Origin: Albifimbria verrucaria
Taxonomy: Eukaryota; Ascomycota; Sordariomycetes; Hypocreales; Stachybotryaceae
Direction: 5' to 3'
DNA length: 64,000 nt
Assembly: GCA_020081605.1 (NCBI GenBank)
Contig: JAHREC010000018.1
Coordinates: 1,612,001 to 1,676,000, forward strand
The notes under the pieces are model-generated. The model ran no database searches and was not told the DNA's origin. It saw nothing but the letters and a program-made list of their open reading frames with translations. Positions within the stretch are counted from its first letter, which is position 1. Each line of letters begins with the position of its first letter. The translations under genes were made by a program, and so were the position numbers. Positions 1 to 9,639 of this stretch are shown piece after piece.

Positions 1-789
1 GTAGCGGCAACGACAGGCTTGTATAGCGAACAAACTCGATAGATGTAAAATGGCATTCCTCGCACTCGATAGTATGCTTTTCAAAACCATCAAATAGTTC
101 TGTGATTTTGGAGTCATGCCGCAGCGGCTCTATCTTGCATGTGTTTTCCCAAAGGTCCTGAATCATCTCAGCATTGTAATCACGACCGAAAAATGTTGGT
201 TTTTCATAGTAAGTGCGCTTGCGAAGACGCCGCAAGTCTTCATCGATGCTGTATATGAGGAACATCAAGAACTCATTAGCGTCCTGGGGATTGCCAATCT
301 TAAATGCTACTGAGTATTTTGCGACAACATTTTTGAATTTCCCGTAATTCTTTTCCAATGACCAACTGTCCGAGGTGGTGTACATGCTTCTCAGTTGTAA
401 CGCATACGCTTCGGCAATCGCACCCCCATAGCCGAGAGGATTTTCCACGTTTAGGTCGGCAACATAGCTGCCATCTAATTGATGTTAGTTATTTCTCAAG
501 TCAAAAATTTCGTCCTTCTGTCTGGCTTACCAAGGAAATATTCAGTCAGAGACTTAGCACTCCTGAGAAATTGGAGCGCCGCATTCATCCAACCCACTTT
601 CTGCCTATTTGCTAGACCGATAACCCCTGGAATTGGCTCAGTGACCCTAATGCGCTTGGAGTGGAAAGATGTAGACACATCTGATAGCTCCGCCTGTTCT
701 CTTGACTGAACGTGAGAAGATGACTTCTCACGCAAGGTTGGTGATGGGAGCGGAACTCCTTTGTAGATAACAAATCCACTATTTGCCAA
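1..789 (-). CDS. USP-family ubiquitin protease domain, catalytic Cys lost; partial at window edge
   Basis: The reading has the layout of a UBP12/USP4-type ubiquitin-specific protease. A degenerate Cys box GLANRQKVGWMNA is followed by LQFL and YFLG, then an intron (GTAAGC donor near 525, acceptor near 477), then NPLGYGGAIAEAYA, a QDANEFLMFL box, and the LFDGFEKHTIECEECHF segment typical of USP fingers. The His box would lie beyond base 1, so the 3' end is missing. Canonical USPs read GNTCYMN at the active site; here the nucleophile Cys is Gly and the preceding Asn is Lys, so peptidase activity is not expected. No in-frame ATG precedes the Cys box and a TGA lies at 796-798 in this frame, so the domain cannot start on its own. 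It joins the ankyrin reading of the neighbour by one missing base near 785, giving ...HWQIVDFVIYKGVPLP. Alternative: a separate gene with an unseen upstream exon. Confidence 0.72.
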
Positions 790-3700
790 TGACCCTCAGA
801 GAATGCTGCAGTCATAGCATCTCCCTTCACCATTCTCTGGTATCTTGAATCCCAATAAAGACCTCGTAAGTGGACATCAGCCCCATGGGCCAGCAGAGCA
901 CGTACAGTATCTTCTCGCCCTGAACTGACAGCTGCCAGTAATGCATAGCGCCCTGATCCGTGCAATTCATTTGCATCTGCTCCAGCCAGCAGCAGTGACT
1001 GAACCATGTTAGGGTCCTTATAGAAAGATGCAGCATAAAGTGCCGTGCCCATTTCCATTCGGTGAGCTACGTGGTTCCAAAACCAGCCCTTAGCCTTAGG
1101 GTCAGCGCCTTCTTGCAGGAGCTTGTCTACAAGTCTCTTTGAGCCTCCGGATATAGCTGCAAGTAAAGCATGCTTATAATCTCCGCTTAATTTGTTGATG
1201 GTTGCGCCCTTGCTAATTAATATATTGGCAATGCGCTCATGACCCTGCGATATGGCAGCCTCTAGAGCGCTGCCTCGCGAAAGAGAATAAGAAACTCGAT
1301 CTGCATAGGTCCCATGGGAGTCGATATTTGATGTATAATCCAACAATTTTCGTACAATTCCTTCGTGGCCCGCTGAGCATGCCATGGGGAGGGCAGAGTT
1401 AACCTCGGAACCCCGTGTGCCGACATCTTCGGACTGGTTTAAACACATATCAAGGATTTTTCGTAACCCCTAGAAGCTGCGATCATAATTATGCGCTTAT
1501 CTCGCTGCTTGATATTATCTGACTTCTGAAGCAGCATTTCAGCAAGCTCTTTGTGGCCTTCTGTTAAGGCTGCAAAAATCACGTTGCCTTTCATGGTTTG
1601 CTGTGTGGAGTTGCTCCAATAGGTGCCTGATATATCAATGGACGCACCATTATCGAGAAAGAGTTGGACTATATCTCTGAAGCCTTTGCATGCAGCGGCG
1701 TGGAAAGGCGTCCCATAGTAGCCGCCTTTACCATCAAGAGCGGCGCCGTTCTTGAGAAGCAGCTCTGCCACGGTTCGATGTCCTTCATATGCTGCAGCTT
1801 GGAGGGCATTTCCATAGAAGCCGCCCTGATCATCAATCCGAGCACCATTGAGTACGAGAACCTCCACTACGTTAGCATGGCCTCGTGATGCTGCAGCCTG
1901 CAGTGGGAAACCCAGATGTCCACCCTTAATATTTGGGTCATGACCAAGTTGCAAAAGAGCCTTAGTACTTGATGAAAGCCCATAGAGCGAGGTGGCGTAC
2001 AGGATCGTTGGCTTATGTTCCAGTTTATGACGACCCATCTCCACGAGACAGAAGTAATTTCCCCAGCGTTTGGAAACTCTATCATTATTTTTAACAAGCT
2101 CCTCCCAAAACTTGGAGTCGAAATTTGGGGCTCGCTCTATTTCTGCTGCATGCTCGAACAGAAAATCGATAGCATAGCTGAGAAAGGGAAGCTGGCATAC
2201 TCAGATGCCAATTTTCGTCTTGAATCCCATATTTCGTAGTGGCGACTTCTTGCATCGCCTGCGGGCAGACTCTCCATTTTGAGATAGTTTAAACAAGCTT
2301 CCTTCAGACGTATATGCCCCTCTAGATCGACGCTTCTCGTTAATGGCGGGCTTATCATCTGCAAACCGTCGGCAAGAAGGAACTCTTTAACAGAGGCATG
2401 GAACGGTTGTACAAAACATGGTTGCGAGTTTCTCGTCGCAACGAGCTCAATAAGTCCGCGTGATCGTTTTCGCAAGAGTTTTGCCAGCTGATCGTCACTC
2501 TTAATAAATGAAGGAGACTCTTCACATGTTTCTTTTCCATTGAATGGATTTCGAAGAGCGATAGCGTAGCGGTACTCTGTAGGAGTCAGTGGGCGGCCGG
2601 CAAAGATGACCCAGATAAACATGTGGAACGCATCGTCTCGCTCATTAGTCGATATGAGCGATATGCTCTGCTGAAATAGTGATGTCAGGTCCTCGGGTGT
2701 CGATTCGACAACTTCTATAAGTCTGTCCTGAGGCTCTCCATCTTCAAATGCTTCCCTGACATTGAGCAGAACCAAGACAGCCCACAAAAAACATGAGCAG
2801 ATCGTTGAACTATCCGAGTCTCAAGTTCATCATCATCCTGGCCCATCTCTCGCAGTGTGTTTGACACGAAATGCGAAATGTCGGCTTCATTATTGTCTTC
2901 CATATGTATCTCCACATGTTTTCCCATGGTTATATTTGGGAATCTTCGACTTGAGAGACATAATCGAACGTCATAACCACAATTTGTAGCAGATGAAGCT
3001 GTTTTATTGAGGAAATCCGCCGTCAATCTTAAATCGCGACTTTCACACTCATCTAGTGCATCAACAAAGATAAATATTCTCTGCTTGTGCTGTCTTAGCA
3101 AAATCTGTTTTAGATAGTCGCTAAGCTCTTGTACATGCCACTGCCATCCTGGTGGGTGTAGTGCATCTTTTGCTTGTATTTCAGAACGAAATCAGATAAC
3201 AGATTGGTGTTTTGTCGCAAGACTTGATGCAGCAAAGATCGAAACATTCCTTCCCGGCTCTTCTCCATGTTACTTCCTCTACTGTTGAAGAAAAAGGCAG
3301 CTATTATAGCAGAAGTTTGAGTTTTTCGATGCTCAACTACGGCTTGCTTTAAGATAGTCGACTTGCCGGATCCTGGTTGGCCCTGGATCCATAGAATGTT
3401 GGTCTTAAGAAGTTCGAAACTACTTTCCTCCCAATTGCGATATTTGTCGTCCTGAAACAACCAACTGCAGGTATTACCTAGGGGTGCGTCTATGGTAAGA
3501 TAACGAGATTCAAGTTCTGGATAGGATAGCGACTGAAGGCATACTTTATATGTTTAGCAATATGTATTTCAACGTGAGGAAGACTTCTTACAAGTTTCAT
3601 TGCTTGAGGTAAGTTGCTCACTTGTATCAAGTGAGCTGTTCGCAGCATTTTGCTTGATCGCTTTCTCGTACAGGTCCATGATATTGATCTTGACAATGTC

Positions 3701-4940
3701 AAAGTTATCACGATCGGCCTGGCTGTCTCCAAACCTACAAACCCCTTTATGGTCTGCTTGTAGTGCGACTACATGCTCCCGACCCCTGGCAACCCAAATA
3801 GCGTGCTCTCTTTGGGGACTATCTGAAAAATCACTTTCTCAGTCGACAATCACCTTAACCAAGGAATTAACTCACGTCATCCAAAGTGCCCCAGAAAGAG
3901 ACAATATCGTATTCTGATTGTTGATGCTTCCAGTGGTTTTGCATTGTGCTCGTGAACAAATTGCCACTATCAAGTACTCCGAGGATATTGTCTCCTTTGT
4001 GAAAGCCGAGATGCATAGCAATTTTGGCAGCAACCCGGCCCGAGTTGACCATAAACTTGTCACCGCCATTGTGCGGTGTAGCGAAGAAAGCTATTCCCTT
4101 GGTTGCGTTTCGGATGTCCTCGTAGCTACTATTAAACTAGGCATTCGTTATAGCCTGTTTTATCAGAAGACCACCTAGGCTGTGTCCAAAAATAGTATTA
4201 GTCTCGCTCCAGCGTTCTTTCGCTTCACACGTATGGCCTCCAGCAAAGCATCTGCCTTGTCCACGAAAGTGCTTCTATCTTTGCCGAATATGACGGTTGA
4301 ATCATACTCGTACGCGAAGATTCTTGAAGTAGGAATATACTTCGGTAGGTCATCACGAAGCCACAATCGACCATCTGGCGTAGCAGGTCTCCTCCAGGTG
4401 TTCAGAGCATGGTCAGCTTGGTTCCTACCTCGTGGGTTCAAACCATGCACTGCAATTATACTGCAACCTTAGCTTATGTAAAGAGAGTGATAAAGTAGGG
4501 AAGAACAAGTAGATTGCAGGATGTAACTTACTCGATATTTTCTTGGTGGTTGGTGGCGCCTGTCTCAATAACAGGGTATAGCTGACGTAGTGGCTAATGA
4601 ACAACTTAGTGAACTAAATGCCTAATCTAACAGACTTCTTACCATGTTTTAAGATGCTTCTCCCCAGCTGGGAGTTGAAAACGATGGTAGTTGATCTCGC
4701 AGCTCTTTGGTACTGGTGGCTCCTGCGGGGAGGAGGAATGACTGATGAGGCTATGCAACATGAACAGGGGTGCTGTTAGAAGTATTTGACAGCCATTACA
4801 ACGATGCCGGTTGAAGACAAAGCCTTAGGAAAGGTCTTACCAGAAAAGGTATCAGGCAATTCTGCTTCCACCTTAGCCCTTGCTAAGAATTGTTCTACAG
4901 CCTTCGGGTTTCAGAGGCTCCTTGTCTACTTGTCAAATTT
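790..4940 (-). CDS. NLR-like protein: SesB-like hydrolase, NACHT ATPase, ankyrin repeats
   Basis: This is a fungal NOD-like receptor of the vegetative-incompatibility/innate-immunity type. In order: an N-terminal segment (VEQFLARAKVEAELPD, then EKHLKT and LRQLYPVIETG across introns near 4840-4716 and 4637-4600); a SesB-like alpha/beta hydrolase with VHGLNPRG near 4450 and nucleophile elbow FGHSLGG near 4180; a NACHT domain with Walker A GQPGSGKST near 3375 and Walker B IFIFVDALDE near 3085; a winged-helix region; and about ten ankyrin repeats from about 2040 to 790. Frame breaks of one missing base occur near 4637, 4185, 3770, 3144, 2787, 2183, 1447 and 785, several in C, G or T runs. One in-frame TAG near 4137 is not explained by an indel. 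The first exon is unresolved; an ATG at 5022 is possible. Family knowledge: ligand sensing by repeats triggers NACHT oligomerisation. Whether this copy is intact is uncertain. Confidence 0.82.
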
Positions 4941-5467
4941 AATACTAATTTGGAAGAATGTGAGCAATTTGGCCAAAACAGCGTAGGTCTTCTCTGTTAA
5001 TTTTCGCTAGGATTTTTTTCATGGTGATAGAAACATCATCTCTAGATCTAACATCTCTGTGCTCAGGGTTACTCTGCTATTCTTACAATCACGACACTTA
5101 TTAAAGCAAACCTAAAAAGCGTTCGACAAAAACTGTGCGGCTTCATAGGAGCCTTGAGTGGTTAGATCTAAATATGCTAGGGTCTTCGACTCAATAGAGA
5201 AATGGTGAACACAAGAGCCCTGCGCCATTATATTTAAATCAGTCTCCTTACTATTTAATTCAACTCAGATTTCGCCTCTTTCATTTATCCACCGATCTTC
5301 GACAGGCAATGCCAATCATTGAACAAGCGCATGTGGGTCGGGAGCTACTCACTCGATTTACAGAGTATCGTGTTATTATTGTTGTATGGTAGAACAAGAT
5401 CAGCATTTTTCTGAAACAAATTACTTAGAGTAAAACCGGTCCATATACGCTGCACTTCACTCTTGGG
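4941..5467. other. Gap between NLR and Nudix gene
   Basis: AT-rich non-coding stretch. It holds the probable 5' region of the NLR gene, including a possible first exon starting at the ATG at 5022 (reverse strand) that reads MKKILAKINREDLRCF before a stop. No other coding signal is convincing. Confidence 0.4.
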
Positions 5468-6142
5468 CTATCTCCTCCGTAATCTAAAGCCTTCCAACAA
5501 AATCATCCTCATAGCCTCACTAACAAACTCAATCTTCTTTCCCGTTTCATGGCGAAACGCTCCTCTCTAATCTCATCCACGTCAACCCAAGCATATGCTA
5601 CATGCTCATCCGGTCGTAGCACCACCTCTTGAGTTTCATCCTCAATATCTGTTATGAATGTTGCGATTGCCCAAGTTAAACCTGCTACTCGTAATAAACA
5701 GAGATTCAACTCAGCATCCATCCTTGCATCTTCTACTTCTCCCTCAAAGTAAGATTTTTAATGGTACTAGGAGGCCTAGACCCACCGAGCAGTAAAGCTT
5801 TCGCACTCGTAATTGCGTCTCCTCTAACAGCTCGCGAACCGCAACGTTTATTATACTTAGATCGATGCTAGGGTCTGCTGTTCCTGCCGGTATCTCCCAC
5901 TTAAGAGGGAAAGAGTCAGAAGGAGCACGTTGGAGCAGAAGCGTTTCGAGGTTCGTGCTGCCGCATCTGGTTCGAAAGACCATGGTGCCGGCTGTGAGGT
6001 TGTGCAGATCTGGTCGGGAAGCTAGAAACTCGGCTGGGGATGTAGCAAAGATAGAGAGCTCTGCCGAGGTGGTGTAGGTAGCCAGCGCTTGCTCCTCAGC
6101 GACCGTGCGGGTTATGAGCTTATCTGTATGATGGTGTGTCAT
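5468..6142 (-). CDS. Nudix hydrolase
   Basis: A small Nudix-fold pyrophosphohydrolase. The start MTHHHTDKL at 6142 is followed by TAGTMVFRTRCG, then LLLQRAPSDSFPLKWEIPAGT and the Nudix signature ending AVRELLEETQL, which contains the metal-binding REUxEE core. A short intron lies between about 5790 and 5690. The second exon continues with GLTWAIATFITDIED, DEHVAYAWVDVDEI and, after a one-base frame break near 5555, EFVSEAMRMILLEGF, ending at a TAG at 5468. The length (about 200 aa) fits the standalone fungal NUDIX proteins. Substrate cannot be read from the sequence. The gene lies beside the NLR on the same strand without evidence of joint function. Confidence 0.75.
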
Positions 6143-7901
6143 TACACTGTCTCTGAGTCCTTGTGTGATATATTGGTAAGAGGTTTCAATTCTCAGGCAG
6201 ATTGCAGATACCTGACAAAACGAGGGTATATATAAACGAAGAAATAAAATGTCCCATTTCTCAAGAACCTGCGGCATTCTCCACTGGATATGGCTGCTGA
6301 GTCAGCTGTTTTCCTCTGAAGGGTAAAAGCAAGACTGAGAACAAGTTTCTTATCCAGTTTAGTTAGAATTGTCCACCAGTTTGCTACATGAAGCTCCAGA
6401 TCATCGAATGATGATGTATTGCTGGCGAGAAAGAATATCGCACCGTAGTTAACAGGAACATAAGATATTGGGTCCAAATGAACAAGGTTGTTGTGCTGAG
6501 TAGAAACCACAGCCAAATAGGTATCCATAGATTAGGTCTTTTGTTCCGGGGCAGAAATCTATCCCGATTAACTCTTGGTACTGAAGCATATTCCAGAAAA
6601 AGGGGCGAAGGCTAAAGACGGTAGATATTGTGAAGGAAGTCGCTTAATAGAAAGCGTTTCCTCCTTTCTTCGTTATTGTATGCAGGCTGTGCTAGTCAAA
6701 GCATCCAACATGCATACAATTCATAACGGTACTATATTAAGGTTGTATCGGTGCAAAACCGAGCCTCTCACCTCGTGCTCAGGCTGTTTTCGTCCCGACG
6801 CCTGGTAACGAGTCCCTAGAACATCCCCTCTGATACATCACCAGGTTGCTTCTGGGCAAGAGCGACAGGGTTTCAACTAAGGATAAAGTTGACTGATCAC
6901 AATCTTTTTAGCTGGAATGAGTTCAGCGAGTACCCCAACGGGCGCTTGGTCTCGTTCCTGGTGATGTTTGACGTTGAGCCCACTCGGTGCGACAACAGGA
7001 AGAGGAGGAGGGTAATGTCACAGATACATGAAGACGATTTCTGAGCATAAGTCTACATTACCTGTGAGGGGCCTAGTCAAAGTATCGCTTACCAAGTATT
7101 GAAACAGCCCGCGTCGAATGCCAAGGTTCAGGTGCAGCCTCCCTACAAGAAACGACAGCGATGTACATGGACGGGGATACCTCGTTCTCTTCATGGGCAC
7201 TGCTCTTGCGTAGCACTGTCACATTTTATACCAAAATGATCCTTAAAGGACTTGTGTCAACTTAAACCTAGGTAACTGTTCGGCAAGCTTTACACAAAGT
7301 GTTGCTTTGGCAATATGTCCCCGCAGCCAGTGACTAGCAGCGGGTTAGTAGGAACGTAGACGGTGGTAGACTGCAGTACCGCACAGTAAGGACACAGTGG
7401 GCACACCGCCAGAAGCTATCAGTACTTTAGACGTGCCTGAGCAAAGTATAGAAACCACCGGTGTCAGTAATGCCTCAAGTCACCGGTACGTGGCTTCATG
7501 CGAGGGCGGGGCAGAGGCGCAGAGCAGGTACATGGGCCAGGATGAGTCTGTGATTGGCAATGATCCTTCTGTCGTCATCACCTAGCAGAGGCAAAGGGTG
7601 GCATCTGCCCCGCAGTCAATCCCACATTGCCCCTCCAGTACGTACCTGTACATGTGCCTACTGTGCACCCATAAGCTCCGCCCCTCCAGGCCCTGGCCAG
7701 TGGAAGCAAAGGGTTCTTTTAGAGGTCAACTTGGGTATGTACCTCAGTTGGGTCGGAGCTTAGCTGGACGAACAGCTGGTGGCACCAGGGAAGCTTGCAA
7801 TTGAAATACAGCTCCCTCCCCGTCTCCATTTCTTTTGTCTTCCTCATCTTCATTTCTTCCCCGGTAAACACTTCAATCCGTCAATCCAACACATCGCCAT
7901 T
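6143..7901. other. Gap between Nudix gene and FKBP12
   Basis: About 1.75 kb with no convincing gene. An open frame at 6193-6528 on the reverse strand (about 110 residues) has no recognisable domain and overlaps the Nudix 5' leader. The last 150 bases are pyrimidine-rich and form the FKBP12 promoter and leader. Confidence 0.4.
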
Positions 7902-8580
7902 ATGGGTGTTACCAAGACTACTCACCAGGAGGGCTCCGGCCCTGTTGCCAACCCCGGCCAGACCGTCACCATCGAGTACACTGGCTGGCTCAAGAACACC
8001 GCCAAGCCTGACAACAAGGGCGACCAGTACGTTGATCGCCATGTCCACTCTCCGTGGAGAAGTTCATCGTGATGGCTCGGACTAACCGCTACTTCCCGTG
8101 ACAGGTTCGACTCCTCCGTCGGCCGTGGTGACTTCGTCGTCACCATTGGCGTTGGTCAGGTCATCAAGGGTATATGACGACCCCATTGCGTTCCAACTGG
8201 CGACTCCTCTCGAACCTCATGCTAACGGTCATATATCAGGTTGGGATGAGGGTGTTACCCAGATGAAGGTTGGCGAGAAGGCCACTCTTGACATCAGCAG
8301 GTATGCTTCATCTGTCTTGACGAGTTGCGGTTGAAGACCAGTTGCTAACCACTTACTTTGCAGCGACTACGGATACGGAGCTCGGTAAGCAACTCATTTT
8401 GAAATGCCAAAATCTGGCTCCCATACTGACAAAAGAACTCCAGTGGCTTCGCCGGCGCTATTCCCCCAACTCTGACCTCATCTTGTAAGGCTGGACCCTG
8501 AAGTATTGTTGGCTGTTTGTTGAGCTCTATCACTAACATAAATCCTCCACAGCGATGTCCACCTGAAGAAGATCCAGTAA
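7902..8580 (+). CDS. FPR1: FKBP12-type peptidyl-prolyl isomerase
   Basis: Cytosolic FK506-binding prolyl cis-trans isomerase, the usual target of FK506 and rapamycin. Six exons: 7902-8026, 8105-8169, 8240-8300, 8364-8384, 8444-8484 and 8553-8580, all with GT-AG introns. Read together they give MGVTKTTHQEGSG, TVTIEYTGWL, FDSSVGRGDF, GWDEGVTQMKVGE, SDYGYGARGF and DLIFDVHLKKIQ, that is one complete FKBP domain with the conserved Tyr, Phe, Asp and Trp pocket residues. The exon lengths sum to 341, one short of a multiple of three; the missing base is in the C5 run at 8463-8467, where the family reads AIPPNSDL. With it the protein is 113 aa, the normal FKBP12 length. The neighbour UBA1 is unrelated. 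Confidence 0.96.
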
Positions 8581-9639
8581 ATTAAATGTTGCTCTGCTCT
8601 CGAGCCAGTTCAGCTATGGGGTTGGGAGAAGCTCGTGCGTGTAGGATCAAGTATGGACTTGTGTGGTCTAGAACAATTCGACATTGGTGATGCATTTTCA
8701 GCCTAGTAATAGTAGTGAGGAGCTTGGTTGAGGGAAATACAACATGAAAAAAGTAAAACCGAGCAAAACTTGCCCAAATGTGTAACCTGACTGTGAATGT
8801 ATCAGCATGTTCTACTGCAGCTGGGTTGAGCCGATGTTGGCGCTAGTGTGCCTCGCCGGGCCAACCAGCCGCAGCTTCTTGGAAGCAAGGGGTTATTAAC
8901 GGCGAATCGAATGTAGACGTTTCCTGGCCATACACTGGCGTGTTAAACACAGCAGAACATAACATAACATAAGCACGCCATGAGAATGGTGACTGATATT
9001 TACCTGCGTGCCTGCATCAGGATACCTACGTTTGTAATAAACAAGCCTGATTACAAACGCCAGTTCCGGGTAGGCGCTTCTCGCAACAAGGTGGGGTGGA
9101 GTCTGGATGTCTGGATGAGTGGCTTTGGAATCCCCAGGTGCTAGCTAGGGTACTTACGCAACAAGGCGCGGCTCAGCTACAACGCAGGTACCTGAAGTTT
9201 GCCCCTCATCATGCCCACGTAGCTACCAACTAAGGCAAGGCAAGGAAGGGCAGGACAGTGGGTAGGCGAAGTACCTTCCTGAAGTTACCCGCCTGCTGTG
9301 ACATGCTCGCCCGCATTACCTCATCCTTTCCGGCTTCTTCTTCTTCCACTTCTCTCCATACCACCACACTTGACCATCCTCCTCCCTTCACTTCCCTCTC
9401 CCTTCATTCGGAACTTATTCACGACTCCTACGGACTCTTCCGCGAAACACTCTCTCGTAGGAGAAGATCCTCGACATCTTTGCCACTCTCCCAGAAGCTC
9501 TCGTTGGTGGGGTGGTAGCCAGATCGCCTTGTGACGATCTGACTCCCAAGCCTCCAAGATTACGTCGCCGCACAGCTCCGGATCGCTGGGGAAGCGGAAG
9601 CTCTCCAACGGAGAGTCTCAACCGTCAGTCAAACGCATC
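8581..9639. other. Gap between FKBP12 and UBA1
   Basis: FKBP12 3' UTR followed by the UBA1 promoter and leader. The stretch from about 9330 to 9500 is rich in C and T (CTTCTTCTTCTTCC and similar), the usual look of a strong filamentous-fungal promoter. No gene is seen. Confidence 0.5.

Noticed and set aside
612..1448. NLR ending at the ankyrin stop codon at 612
   Set aside because: The last about 55 residues of that frame are not ankyrin-like, whereas the shifted frame completes the repeat (HWQIVDFVIYKGVPLP) and enters the USP.
1..4940. RIP mutation as the cause of the NLR breaks
   Set aside because: RIP makes C-to-T/G-to-A changes; nearly all breaks here are single-base deletions, and only one TAG fits a transition.
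6193..6528. A 111-residue frame upstream of the Nudix gene
   Set aside because: No recognisable feature and it overlaps the Nudix 5' region.
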